Shown here piece after piece: positions 52,966 through 61,014 of a DNA stretch of 64,000 nt. The DNA is taken from assembly GCF_900188025.1 (NCBI RefSeq), contig NZ_FZNO01000001.1, forward strand, positions 1 through 64,000. The letters are read 5' to 3'. This DNA is from Blastococcus mobilis (GTDB lineage Bacteria > Actinomycetota > Actinomycetes > Mycobacteriales > Geodermatophilaceae). The translations under genes and the position numbers were made by a program. The notes beneath the pieces are model-generated. The model worked only from the letters and a program-made list of their open reading frames with translations. It ran no database searches and had not been told where the DNA came from. The stretch's first letter is position 1, and the number at the start of each line of letters is the position of its first letter.

Positions 52966-53433
52966 ATGCCGAGGACCGCGACCGCCGACCGAGTTGACCG
53001 CGACGCCCTGCTGGACTTCCTGCGCCCGCGGCACCAGGCGGTACTGCTCACCCACCGCCGCGAGGGCGGTGTGCAGCTCTCGCCGGTGACCTACGGCGTG
53101 GATGCCGAGTCCCGGATCGTCGTCTCGACCTATCCGCAGCGGGCGAAGGTGGCCAACGCCCGGAGGGACCCGGCGGTCTCGCTCTGCGTCCTGTCCCCGG
53201 ACTGGGACGGCGCCTGGGTGCAGGTCGACGGGCGGGCGGAGGTGCTCGACCTGCCGGAGGCAGTGGAACCGCTGGTCGAGTACTACCGGTCCATCAGTGG
53301 TGAACACCCGGACTGGGACGAGTACCGCGCGGCCATGAGCCGCCAGGGGAAGTCGCTGATGCGCGTCACGATCACCGGCTGGGGTCCGATCGCGACCGGA
53401 GGATTCCCGCCCGAGGTGGCCGACAAGCTCTGA
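52966..53433 (+). CDS. PPOX-class F420/FMN-dependent oxidoreductase
   Basis: The 155-residue protein has the split-barrel flavin fold: LLDFLRPRHQAVLLTHRREGGVQLSPVTYGVD, VVSTYPQRAKVANARRDP and a C-terminal RVTITGWGPIATGGFPP. It belongs to the pyridoxamine-oxidase-like F420-dependent group of actinobacteria. TAGCGT 7 bases before the ATG suggests a leaderless transcript. The physiological substrate is unknown. Confidence 0.87.
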   Translation: MPRTATADRVDRDALLDFLRPRHQAVLLTHRREGGVQLSPVTYGVDAESRIVVSTYPQRAKVANARRDPAVSLCVLSPDWDGAWVQVDGRAEVLDLPEAVEPLVEYYRSISGEHPDWDEYRAAMSRQGKSLMRVTITGWGPIATGGFPPEVADKL

Positions 53434-53442
53434 GGCTTGCCT
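53433..53442. promoter_or_regulatory. palindromic site AGGCTTGCCT, copy 1
   Basis: AGGC-TT-GCCT overlaps the last base of the preceding stop codon and lies just before a -35-like CTTGACC. Copy 2 is 28 bases further on. Confidence 0.5.
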
Positions 53443-53460
53443 TGACCAGAGAAAGCTGTC

Positions 53461-53470
53461 AGGCTTGCCT
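53461..53470. promoter_or_regulatory. palindromic site AGGCTTGCCT, copy 2
   Basis: An identical 10-base palindrome ends one base before the GTG start at 53472. The two copies bracket the likely promoter of the SatD-like gene, as expected for autoregulation. Confidence 0.5.
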
Positions 53471-53471
53471 G

Positions 53472-54059
53472 GTGCCCTACGTGCTGACCGTGGACCAAAA
53501 GGGGAGTCGGCGGACCCTGGACCGGGTCGCCGACGCGCTCCAGGAGCTCAATGCCGACGTCCCGACCCTGCTGGCATTCGAGCGGACGGCCGGAGACGAG
53601 TTCCAAGGTGTGCTCGACGACCCCGACCGCGTGGTCGACGTCGTGCTGCGGTTGGTCCGGGCCGGCGGCTGGAGCATCGGGGTGGGGGCCGGCCCCGTGC
53701 AGACACCGTTGCCGCCGACCACGCGGGCAGGGGCCGGGCAGGCGTTCCTCAGTGCCCGCCGGGCGGTCGACGCGGCGAAACAGCGGCCGTCCCGCCTCGC
53801 GGTGCGCGGAGCGGTACCCGCCGACGCGGGTGACGCGCAGGCCGTGCTCAGTGCGCTGGCGGTCCTGGTCGACCGGCGCAGCCCGCAGGCGTGGGAGGCG
53901 ATCTCCCTGGTCGGCGGCGGGCGTACCCAGGCCGAGGCCGCCACGACGCTCGGCATCTCCCGGCAGGCCGTCGGGCAGCGGCTGGCCGCCGGGCTGTGGG
54001 ACCTCGAACGGGAACTGCGGCCGACGGCGGCCCGTCTGCTGAGCCGGGCCGCGGGGTGA
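53472..54059 (+). CDS. SatD-like DNA-binding protein
   Basis: GTG 53472 starts MPYVLTVDQKGSRRTLDRVADAL. The 195-residue protein has an N-terminal domain of SatD type with FERTAGDEFQGVLDDP and GWSIGVGAGPV (the GDEFQ strand recalls cyclase-like folds), and a C-terminal helix-turn-helix GRTQAEAATTLGISRQAVGQRLAAGLW near residues 145-175. The next gene, 7 bases on, encodes a membrane protein, a pairing common in actinobacteria. It is probably autoregulatory through the AGGCTTGCCT sites; the signal is unknown. Confidence 0.7.
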   Translation: MPYVLTVDQKGSRRTLDRVADALQELNADVPTLLAFERTAGDEFQGVLDDPDRVVDVVLRLVRAGGWSIGVGAGPVQTPLPPTTRAGAGQAFLSARRAVDAAKQRPSRLAVRGAVPADAGDAQAVLSALAVLVDRRSPQAWEAISLVGGGRTQAEAATTLGISRQAVGQRLAAGLWDLERELRPTAARLLSRAAG

Positions 54060-54066
54060 ACCGCGC

Positions 54067-54588
54067 ATGAGCGTCGCCGTCCTCGTCCTGCTCGCCGTCA
54101 TCGCCGCCGGTGGCCTCGCCCTGACCGCTCGCGGTGAGCGGGTCCGCCCGCGCTGGGGCGGAGCGGTCCTGGCCGTCCTGCTGGCGGCCGCCGCCGTCCT
54201 GGCCTGGGCCGCGGACGACCCGGCCGGGGGACTGCTCCAGGGCGTCACCGTCGCGGCCGTCCTGGCCGCGGTGCTGGGCGGCGGGCCGGTCGCCACCCTG
54301 GTCCTCCGGGCGGCCGACCCCGCCGCGGTCGGTGTCGCGGGGGGACCGCAGGATCCGTCGATCCTCCGCGGTGGCGCCTGGATCGGGGTGCTCGAGCGGG
54401 CCGCCGTCGCCGCGGCGCTGCTGGCCGGCTCGGCGGAGGGGCTCGCCGTCGTCCTCGCCGTCAAGGGCCTGGGCCGCTTCGCCGAGCTGCGGGCGCCCGC
54501 GGCCGCGGAACGCTTCATCGTCGGAACCCTGGCCAGCGGGCTCTGGGCTGCTGCCTGTGTGGGCGTGGCGGTCCTGCTGCGCGGGTGA
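54067..54588 (+). CDS. small membrane protein partnered with the SatD-like gene
   Basis: The 173-residue protein has about five hydrophobic helices (VAVLVLLAVIAAGGLALTA, WGGAVLAVLLAAAAVLAWA, and others) and a conserved-looking segment KGLGRFAELRAPAAAERFIVGTLASGLWA. I cannot name the family with confidence. It begins 7 bases after the SatD-like stop and is surely co-transcribed. The segment between helices is positively charged and could face the cytoplasm. Confidence 0.7.
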   Translation: MSVAVLVLLAVIAAGGLALTARGERVRPRWGGAVLAVLLAAAAVLAWAADDPAGGLLQGVTVAAVLAAVLGGGPVATLVLRAADPAAVGVAGGPQDPSILRGGAWIGVLERAAVAAALLAGSAEGLAVVLAVKGLGRFAELRAPAAAERFIVGTLASGLWAAACVGVAVLLRG

Positions 54589-54754
54589 GCTCCGTCGGCG
54601 TCCCGACGCCCGGCTCCACGGCGACGGGATCATGGGCGGCCGCGAGCATCGGCCGGACTGCGTCGTCGAGCCCGACCGGCTCATCGGGCGGGGAGCGGGC
54701 TGGGGAGCCGCACGCCAGAATGGCCCACGACCCGTCGTCGTCCCTGGAGGCCCC

Positions 54755-55300
54755 GTGTCCGAGTCGCCCGCAGCCGGCGCCGTCCGCAACCCCGACCTGC
54801 TCGGCATCTACTGCAACGACCACCTGGCCGCCGCCACCGGTGGGATCGAGCTGGTCAGCCGGATGCTCGGCGTGCACCGGGGAACCGCGTACGAGCCGCG
54901 GCTGGAGGAACTGCTCGACGAGCTGCGCGAGGAGCGGGCGAGACTGCGCTCCTCGATGGCCGCGCTGGGCCTGCCGGTCCGCCAGTACAAGCAGGTGGCG
55001 TCGTGGGTGGGGGAGAAGCTCTCCCGGGGCAAGCTCAACGGGCGCGTGCTGTCCCGCTCCCCGCTCAGTGACCTGGTCGAGTTCGAGTTCATCGCGACCG
55101 CGGTGCTGGCCAAGCGGGCCGGCTTCGAGACCCTGCGGGCGCTCGCCGAAGTGGACCACCGGCTCGACGCCGGCCTGCTGGAGCGGCTGATCGCGCAGGC
55201 CGACAAGCAGCACGGCTGGCTGGCCGACGCCCGCCGCGAGGTGGCCACCCGGGTGTTCGGCGGGGACCCCCAGCCCGCGGATGCTGCCGCCGACAGCTGA
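54755..55300 (+). CDS. hypothetical helical protein
   Basis: GTG 54755 has CTGGAGG upstream. The 181-residue protein is predicted all-helical with a repeated hydrophobic pattern: LLGIYCNDHLAAATGGIELVSRMLG, LEELLDELREERARLRSSMAALGLP, YKQVASWVGEKLSRGKLNGRVL and LIAQADKQHGWLADARREVATRVF. Conserved Asp, His and Glu residues (CNDH, EFEF, DHRLDA, KQHGW) recall a ferritin-like four-helix fold, but the metal ligands are not in the usual ExxH spacing. I do not assign a function. Confidence 0.65.
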   Translation: MSESPAAGAVRNPDLLGIYCNDHLAAATGGIELVSRMLGVHRGTAYEPRLEELLDELREERARLRSSMAALGLPVRQYKQVASWVGEKLSRGKLNGRVLSRSPLSDLVEFEFIATAVLAKRAGFETLRALAEVDHRLDAGLLERLIAQADKQHGWLADARREVATRVFGGDPQPADAAADS

Positions 55301-55346
55301 ACGGCTCACCGGGCGGGCCCTCCGGCCCGCGGGTAGAACCGGGCGC

Positions 55347-56099
55347 ATGTGCCACGACCACGACAGCCGCCCGCCCGCGCCACCCCGGCGCGGCGACGTC
55401 GCCGAACGAGGCGTCCTCACGCTGACCGCGGCGGACGGCACCGACTTCTCGGCCGCGTACGCCGCACCGGCGGCCTCGGCAGGGACCGGGGTCGTGCTCC
55501 TGCCCGATGTCCGAGGCCTCCTTCCCTTCTACGTGGCGCTCGCCGACCAGTTCGCGCAGGCCGGCCTGCCCACCGTGGCCATCGACTGGTTCGGTCGGAC
55601 CGCCGGCGTGGCCGAGGGCGGGGTCCGGGATGCGGACTTCGCGTGGCGGTCGCACGTCGAGGCGGCCACCGCCGAGACGATGGACGCCGACATCGCCGCC
55701 GGGATCGCCTACCTGCGGGAGCGGGCCGGCGCGGACCTGCCGGTGGTCACGGTCGGCTTCTGCCTCGGCGGCAGCCTCTCCTGGCGACAGGCGGCCGGCG
55801 ATCTCGATCTCGCCGGCTGCGTGGGCTTCTACGGCAAGCCGTCGGTCGTCGGGGACGCGGCGGGCCGGGCGCACCTGCCCACCGTGATGCTGATCGCCGG
55901 CGCCGACGCCGCGACGCCGGTGGCTGATCAGCTGGCGTTGGCCGACACCATGCGCGCGGCCGGCGCCGAGGTCGACGCCGTCGTCTACGAGGGCGCGCCG
56001 CACTCCTTCCTCGACCGGGCGCACGGTGAGTGGGCCGACGCCTGCCACGACGCGTGGGAGCACATCCTGGCGCTCACCGACCGGGTGGCGCTCCGCTGA
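55347..56099 (+). CDS. dienelactone hydrolase family protein
   Basis: The 250-residue alpha/beta hydrolase has the dienelactone hydrolase triad: Cys in GFCLGGS, Asp in GADAATPV and His in GAPHSFLDR, plus VVLLPDVRGLLPFYVALA and TVAIDWFGRTAG. The family cleaves dienelactone in chlorocatechol breakdown, but many members act on other esters. TAGAAC 7 bases upstream of the ATG suggests a leaderless transcript. Confidence 0.88.
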   Translation: MCHDHDSRPPAPPRRGDVAERGVLTLTAADGTDFSAAYAAPAASAGTGVVLLPDVRGLLPFYVALADQFAQAGLPTVAIDWFGRTAGVAEGGVRDADFAWRSHVEAATAETMDADIAAGIAYLRERAGADLPVVTVGFCLGGSLSWRQAAGDLDLAGCVGFYGKPSVVGDAAGRAHLPTVMLIAGADAATPVADQLALADTMRAAGAEVDAVVYEGAPHSFLDRAHGEWADACHDAWEHILALTDRVALR

Positions 56100-56145
56100 G
56101 CGAGCCGGCCCGGAGTTCCCGGACCGGTTCGGCGACACTGTCGGC

Positions 56146-56643
56146 GTGGAGCTGCCCGTGACCCTGACCGTGGACGGCACACCCATCGAGCTCCGGCGGG
56201 CGACCGCCGCCGATCTCCCCGCGCTCGTCGGGCTGCTGGCCGACGACCCCCTCGGGGCGACCCGGGAGTCGGCCGACGGCGACCTGTCGCCCTATCGCCG
56301 GGCATTCGCCCTCCTCGACGCCGATCCCGCCCACCTGTTGGTCACCGCGGTGGACGGCGACGCCCTCGTCGGGACGCTGCAGTTGACGTTCCTCCCGGGT
56401 CTGGCCCGCCGCGGTGCCCTGCGCGGGCAGATCGAGGCGGTACGGGTGGCGGCGGGCGCCCGCGGCCACGGGCTGGGCGCGGCGATGATCGGATGGGCGG
56501 TGGAGGAGGCCCGGCGCCGGGGATGCGGCCTCGTGCAGCTGACCACCGACAAGAGCCGTGCCGATGCGCACCGCTTCTACGAAGAACTGGGCTTCGTCGC
56601 CTCGCACGAGGGCATGAAGCTCCAGCTCGCCGGGTCCTCCTAG
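56146..56643 (+). CDS. GNAT-family acetyltransferase
   Basis: GTG 56146 or 56158 is the start. The 165-residue protein has the GNAT acetyl-CoA motif RVAAGARGHGLGAAMIGWAVEEARRRGC (motif A, Q/RxxGxG/A) and the closing HRFYEELGFVASHEGMKLQL. Substrate unknown; the pattern is that of small-molecule or peptide N-acetyltransferases. GACACT six bases before the start resembles a leaderless -10. Confidence 0.85.
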   Translation: MELPVTLTVDGTPIELRRATAADLPALVGLLADDPLGATRESADGDLSPYRRAFALLDADPAHLLVTAVDGDALVGTLQLTFLPGLARRGALRGQIEAVRVAAGARGHGLGAAMIGWAVEEARRRGCGLVQLTTDKSRADAHRFYEELGFVASHEGMKLQLAGSS

Positions 56644-56652
56644 GCTGAGCGC

Positions 56653-57048
56653 GTGACAGGCGAGCCGATCGATCCGGGCGTCATCGAACTGGCCGGGCGG
56701 GTCTTCGACCTCGCCCGTGGTGGCCGCACGGAGGAGCTGGCCGCGTACCTGGACGCCGGCGTCCCGGTGAACCTCACCAACGACAAGGGCGACACGCTGC
56801 TGATCCTGGCCGCCTACCACGGGCACCCCGAGACGGTCGCGGCTCTGCTCGACCGGGGCGCGGACCACTCGCGGGCCAACGACCGCGGCCAGACCGCGCT
56901 CGCCGCCGCCGTCTTCCGGCAGTCGAGCGAGACCGTGTCCCGGTTGCTCGAGGCCGGTGCCGACCCGGACGCCGGCGCCCCCAGCGCGCGGGCCACCGCG
57001 GTGTTCTTCGAGCTGCCGGCGATGGCGGAGCTGCTCGAGGCTCGCTAG
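56653..57048 (+). CDS. ankyrin-repeat protein
   Basis: GTG 56653 lies 6 bases after TAGGCT, whose TAG is also the stop of the acetyltransferase gene; a leaderless start is likely. The 131-residue protein has three to four ankyrin repeats, e.g. NDKGDTLLILAAYHGHPETVAALLDRGADHS in part and NDRGQTALAAAVFRQSSETVSRLLEAGADPD in part. It should be a small protein-binding adaptor. In Streptomyces an ankyrin protein is linked to a catalase, but here the catalase is 8 kb away. Confidence 0.88.
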   Translation: MTGEPIDPGVIELAGRVFDLARGGRTEELAAYLDAGVPVNLTNDKGDTLLILAAYHGHPETVAALLDRGADHSRANDRGQTALAAAVFRQSSETVSRLLEAGADPDAGAPSARATAVFFELPAMAELLEAR

Positions 57049-57133
57049 CGCCCCGGGAAGCACCCGGTAGGCGCGCCGGCCCGTATGCGGGCACGGTGTA
57101 GGACAGGACGCACGACCGGGGGGAGGGGTGGAC

Positions 57134-58642
57134 ATGGCGGTGCGACCCGACGTGCCGGGGACCGGCCACACCGGCCCCCGGGCGCTGTCGCGCCCCGAGC
57201 CCGGGGAGCCCGTCGACTCGGCAGCCGTGGACGGGGTGCCCGTGGAGGCGGCGCCCGAGCCCGGGGAGCCCGTCGACTCGGCGCCCGTGGACGGGGTGCC
57301 CGTGGAGGCGACGCCCGTGGACGGGGTGCCCGTCGACTCGGCGCCCGTGGACGGGGTGCCGGTGGAGTCGGCGCCCGAGGACCTGGTGCCGGCCGAGGAC
57401 GACGGGGTGGCGACCGACGACCTGGCGCCGGGCGGTGGGGAAGCGGTTGCCGCCGGGAACGCCGGTGGTTCGACCGCCGCGGAGCCACTGGCCCCGCCGC
57501 CCGGGATCCCGCGCTGGCTGCTCCTGCTGGCCGGTCTCGCGGCGGCGACCATCGCGGTGGCGGGTCTGCGCGCGGTCGCCTGGCTGGTCGCCCCCGTGTT
57601 CCTCGCCCTGGTCGTGGTCGTGGCGCTCGCGCCGGTGCAGGGCTGGCTCCGCCGCGTCGGCGTGCCCCGCTGGCTGGCGACCTCGGTGCTCCTGCTGCTG
57701 GTCTGGGCGGTGCTCCTGGCTTTCGTGGCGCTGCTGGTGGTGTCCGCCGCCCAGTTCGCCGCGCTGCTCCCGGACTACGCCGGACGCGCGCAGATCCTCA
57801 TCAACGACGTCGTCGACGAGCTCAACGACGCCGGCCTGGTGTCCGGCCGGCTGTCCGATCTCGTCCGCCAGATCGACTACGGCCAGCTCGTCGGTCTGGC
57901 GACCGACGTCCTCGCCCGGCTGACCAGCGCGGCGAGCACGCTGGTCCTGCTGCTCTCGGCGCTGGTCTTCATGGCGATCGAGTCCAGCGGCTTCCCCCGC
58001 CGGATGGCCCTCGTCGGTGCGGACCGTCCCCACCTACCGGTGGCGATGACGCTGTTCACCCAGGGCACGCGCAGCTACCTGCTGGTCAGCACGGTGTTCG
58101 GTGCCGTCGTGGCCGTCGGCGACTGGATCGCGTTGGCGATCATCGGCGTGCCGGCGGCGGGCCTGTGGGGGCTGCTGGCCTTCGTCACCAACTACGTGCC
58201 GAACATCGGCTTCGTCCTGGGCGTCGTGCCGCCGGCCATCCTCGGCCTGCTGGCCGGCGGCTGGGGGGAGCTGGTCGCGATCGTGATCGTCTACGCGCTG
58301 CTGAACTTCGTCGTCCAGACCCTGATCCAGCCGCGGTTCGTGGGTGACTCGGTGGGGTTGTCGATGACGGTCACCTTCGTCGCCCTGCTGTTCTGGGGTT
58401 GGGTGCTGGGCGCGCTCGGTGCGCTGCTGGCGATCCCGCTGACGCTGCTGGTCAAGGCCCTGCTGGTGGACGTCGACCCGCGCGGGCACTGGCTCGACGC
58501 GCTGATGCGCGAGGAGCCGCGGGCGCCCCGGACCATGCGCGCCAAGCGCCGGATGCACGCCCGCCGAGCGGCGTTGGCATCGGTCCGCCGGCTCCATCAC
58601 CCCCGTCGCGCCGCGCAGACGTCCGAGGCCGAACAGCACTGA
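57134..58642 (+). CDS. AI-2E family transporter with repetitive N terminus
   Basis: ATG 57134 has GGAGG 7 bases upstream; GTG 57128 is too close to it. The 502-residue protein starts with about 120 disordered residues including six 10-residue repeats (type VDGVPVESAP). A typical AI-2E/PerM membrane domain follows: GIPRWLLLLAGLAAATIAV, VAWLVAPVFLALVVVVALAPVQGWLR, a soluble segment, FVTNYVPNIGFVLGVVPPAI and IQPRFVGDSVGLSMTVTFVALLFWGWVLG. The C terminus is Arg/His-rich. It is related to the protein at 51579. The substrate is unknown. Confidence 0.87.
   Translation: MAVRPDVPGTGHTGPRALSRPEPGEPVDSAAVDGVPVEAAPEPGEPVDSAPVDGVPVEATPVDGVPVDSAPVDGVPVESAPEDLVPAEDDGVATDDLAPGGGEAVAAGNAGGSTAAEPLAPPPGIPRWLLLLAGLAAATIAVAGLRAVAWLVAPVFLALVVVVALAPVQGWLRRVGVPRWLATSVLLLLVWAVLLAFVALLVVSAAQFAALLPDYAGRAQILINDVVDELNDAGLVSGRLSDLVRQIDYGQLVGLATDVLARLTSAASTLVLLLSALVFMAIESSGFPRRMALVGADRPHLPVAMTLFTQGTRSYLLVSTVFGAVVAVGDWIALAIIGVPAAGLWGLLAFVTNYVPNIGFVLGVVPPAILGLLAGGWGELVAIVIVYALLNFVVQTLIQPRFVGDSVGLSMTVTFVALLFWGWVLGALGALLAIPLTLLVKALLVDVDPRGHWLDALMREEPRAPRTMRAKRRMHARRAALASVRRLHHPRRAAQTSEAEQH
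57197..57376 (+). repeat. 30-bp coding minisatellite, six units
   Basis: Six imperfect 30-bp units encode EPGEPVDSAA, VDGVPVEAAP, EPGEPVDSAP, VDGVPVEATP, VDGVPVDSAP and VDGVPVESAP. The first four also form a 60-bp double unit. Length changes by whole units would keep the frame. Confidence 0.85.
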
Positions 58643-58768
58643 TCCCGCGCCGTCAGAACCTGCATCTGCCCAGCTCAGCACGCGTGTCGCCGGAATGTCA
58701 CCCCCGTCTGGGAGGTTGTACCCACGAAGCCGACGGCGTCGTCCGACGCCCGGCGGAGGGGACAGGAC

Positions 58769-59032
58769 ATGAAGGGCGATCGGGTCGAGGTCGTGATCGA
58801 CGCCGGCGGCAGCACGCGCACCTATGACATCGAGGCGACGCGCGCCGGGCGGCGGGTCGAGGTCAGCCACGGGCGTGGCGTGGTGGAGGTGACCGAGACG
58901 ACCCGCGGGGGCACGGCCGTGCGCACGGCGCGGTTCATGGCCGGCCGGGTGCTGGCACTCGTGGAGCACCCCGCCCCGCGGGCGGCGCTGGAGGACGACG
59001 CCGCGGTGACGCCGCTGCGGCACTCGGCCTGA
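58769..59032 (+). CDS. small hypothetical protein
   Basis: ATG 58769 has GGAGGGGAC upstream. The 87-residue protein, starting MKGDRVEVVIDAGGSTRTYDIEATR, looks mostly beta-stranded, with a repeated charged pattern (RRVEVSHGRGVVEVTETTRGGTAVRTARF). I recognise no family. It is followed after a short gap by a P-loop protein gene. Confidence 0.65.
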   Translation: MKGDRVEVVIDAGGSTRTYDIEATRAGRRVEVSHGRGVVEVTETTRGGTAVRTARFMAGRVLALVEHPAPRAALEDDAAVTPLRHSA

Positions 59033-59067
59033 CCACCGCGGACCGCCCGCGCGGGGAGCTGGTGGTG

Positions 59068-59487
59068 ATGGTCGGCCTCCAGGGGAGCGGGAAGTCCACC
59101 TGGGTGGCCCGGCACCTGGCCCGGACCCACACGGTCGTGAGCAAGGACCACTGGCCGAACGCCCGCCGCCGCGAGAGCCGTCAGCGGCGCGTCGTCGCAG
59201 AACTCCTCGCGGCCGGCGCCCGCGTGGTGGTGGACAACACCAATCCGGCGCCGGCGGACCGGGCGCCGCTGATCGCCGCCGCCCGGGACGCCGGTGTGCC
59301 GGTGCGCGCGGTCTGGATGGACACCCCGGCCGAGCTGTGTCTGGCACGCAACGAGGTGCGGGAGGGGCGGGCGCGCGTCCCGCTCCAGGGGGTGTTCGCG
59401 ACCCGGGCGCGCTTCCTGCCGCCCACGACCGCCGAGGGATTCGACCGGATCGACGTCGTCCGCGGAGGCGCTCCGGACGGCGCGTGA
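59068..59487 (+). CDS. AAA/P-loop kinase-like protein (polynucleotide-kinase/zeta-toxin type fold)
   Basis: ATG 59068 has GGGGAG 9 bases upstream; GTG 59062 and 59065 are also possible. The 139-residue protein has Walker A GLQGSGKST at the N terminus, VVSKDHWPNARRR, and the PNK-like VVVDNTNPAPADRAPLIAAARDAGVPVRAVW, with the arginines of a short lid (RNEVREGRARVP). It is likely a small phosphotransferase acting on a nucleic acid 5' end or nucleotide. No partner that would make it a toxin is adjacent. Confidence 0.8.
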   Translation: MVGLQGSGKSTWVARHLARTHTVVSKDHWPNARRRESRQRRVVAELLAAGARVVVDNTNPAPADRAPLIAAARDAGVPVRAVWMDTPAELCLARNEVREGRARVPLQGVFATRARFLPPTTAEGFDRIDVVRGGAPDGA

Positions 59488-59569
59488 AAGGCCCGGTCCG
59501 TGCGCGCCGGGGGTCGGTGCGGTAGACCTGGCAGGCCCTTTGTCACCTCACCGTCCGGAGGTCCTCCCC

Positions 59570-59989
59570 GTGCTGGAGAGCATCGGCTTCGCCGCCGCCT
59601 ACACCGGGGTGGGCATCGCACTGCTGGTCGTGGGCTTCTACGCCCTCGATCTGCTCACCCCGGGGAACCTGGGCCGGCACATCTCCGAGCACCGCTCGCT
59701 CAATGCCGCCGTCGCCCTCGCCGGGGGTTTCCTCGGGCAGGGCGCGATCATCTTCGCCAGCATCTGGACCAACGCCACCAGCGGGTTCGGCCGGGCGCTC
59801 CTCTACACCGTCGTCTTCGGCCTCCTCGGGGTCGTGCTCCAGGCCGTGGCGTTCGTCGCGCTGGACGTGCTCCTCCCCGGACATCTGGGGCAGCACCTGA
59901 TGGAGCCCGAGTTCCACCCGGCCAGCCTGGTCAGCGCCGCCGTCCAGCTGGCGGTCGCCGTGATCATCGTCGCCTCGATCTGGCCCTGA
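59570..59989 (+). CDS. DUF350 family membrane protein
   Basis: GTG 59570 has GGAGG 8 bases upstream. The 139-residue protein has four hydrophobic helices (FAAAYTGVGIALLVVGFYALDLLTPG in part, LNAAVALAGGFLGQGAIIFASIW, LLYTVVFGLLGVVLQAVAFVALDVLLPG and the last helix), an internal duplication of a two-helix unit typical of DUF350/UPF0719. The function is unknown. Confidence 0.83.
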   Translation: MLESIGFAAAYTGVGIALLVVGFYALDLLTPGNLGRHISEHRSLNAAVALAGGFLGQGAIIFASIWTNATSGFGRALLYTVVFGLLGVVLQAVAFVALDVLLPGHLGQHLMEPEFHPASLVSAAVQLAVAVIIVASIWP

Positions 59990-60120
59990 CACGCGACGGG
60001 ACCGCACCGTGTGATGGTCGCCGCACGCCCGGACGTAACGTGTCCGACGCAGCTCCCGGTCCGTCGCCGGGATCAACCCCCGCCGCAACGGCAGCCGCAA
60101 CCGATTCGAAGGGAACGTTC

Positions 60121-60888
60121 ATGAGCGAGGCAAGCGCAGGTACCCGGGTGGCCATCGTGACCGGGGCGGCCCGCGGCATCGGTGCGGCCACGGCGCTCCG
60201 GCTGGCGCAGGACGGGTTCGCCGTCGCCGTCCTCGACCTCGAGGAGGCCGCCGCGAAGAGCACCGTCGAGGCGATCGAGGCCGCCGGTGGCCGCGCCCTG
60301 GCCGTCGGCGCCGACGTCAGTGACGCCGACCAGGTCCAGGCCGCCGTCGACCGGGTCGCCGCCGAGCTGGGTGCCCCCACCGTGCTGGTGAACAACGCCG
60401 GTGTCACCCGCGACAACATGCTGTTCAAGATGACCGAGACCGACTGGGACGTCGTCATGAACGTGCACCTGCGGGGCGCGTTCCTCATGACCCGCGCGGC
60501 GCAGAAGTACATGATCGACGCCAAGTGGGGCCGGATCGTGAACCTCTCCAGCGTCTCCGCGCTGGGCAACCGCGGCCAGGCCAACTACGCCGCCGCCAAG
60601 GCCGGCCTGCAGGGCTTCACCAAGACCCTCGCCATCGAGCTGGGCAAGTTCGGCGTCACCGCCAATGCCGTCGCCCCCGGGTTCATCCAGACCGAGATGA
60701 CCAAGGCGACCGCCGAGCGCATGGGCATCCCGTTCGAGGACTTCATCAAGGGCGCCGCCTCGCAGATCCCCGTGGCCCGCGTCGGCCAGCCCGAGGACAT
60801 CGCGCACCTGGTCTCCTTCTTCGTCAGCGAGGGTGCCGGCTTCGTGTCCGGCCAGGTCGTCTACGCCGCAGGTGGCCCGAAGGCCTGA
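60121..60888 (+). CDS. fabG: 3-oxoacyl-[ACP] reductase (FabG)
   Basis: ATG 60121 follows GAAGGGAACGTTC. The 255-residue SDR has TGAARGIGAATA, LVNNAGVTRDNMLFKMTETDW, NLSSVSALGNRGQANYAAAKAG (Tyr near 157) and TANAVAPGFIQTEMTK. It is the second FabG in the window; it differs from FabG1 at 30128 and has no FAS-II neighbours. An enoyl-CoA hydratase follows after two hairpins, so it may serve beta-oxidation or polyketide-like metabolism. Confidence 0.88.
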   Translation: MSEASAGTRVAIVTGAARGIGAATALRLAQDGFAVAVLDLEEAAAKSTVEAIEAAGGRALAVGADVSDADQVQAAVDRVAAELGAPTVLVNNAGVTRDNMLFKMTETDWDVVMNVHLRGAFLMTRAAQKYMIDAKWGRIVNLSSVSALGNRGQANYAAAKAGLQGFTKTLAIELGKFGVTANAVAPGFIQTEMTKATAERMGIPFEDFIKGAASQIPVARVGQPEDIAHLVSFFVSEGAGFVSGQVVYAAGGPKA

Positions 60889-60906
60889 CAGAGGACCCCT
60901 CTGCCC

Positions 60907-60932
60907 CCCGCCGCTCGCAGGCTCGCGGCGGG
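60907..60932. terminator. first hairpin after fabG
   Basis: CCCGCCGC and GCGGCGGG form an 8-bp stem with a 10-base loop, 18 bases after the fabG stop. Confidence 0.55.
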
Positions 60933-60953
60933 ACACTGCACAGGGGCCACACC

Positions 60954-60991
60954 GCGGGGCCCGGGCAGCCATTCGGCGGCCCGGGCCCCGC
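60954..60991. terminator. second hairpin after fabG
   Basis: GCGGGGCCCGGGC (60954-60966) and GCCCGGGCCCCGC (60979-60991) form a perfect 13-bp stem with a 12-base loop. It lies 23 bases before the next start, so it may also act as a leader hairpin for the hydratase gene. Confidence 0.7.
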
Positions 60992-61014
60992 GCCCGTCTC
61001 CCGGAGGAGCGCAC

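Noticed and set aside
59068-59487. The small P-loop protein as a zeta toxin
   Set aside because: No epsilon-type antitoxin is next to it, and the fold pattern fits a polynucleotide-kinase-like enzyme equally well.
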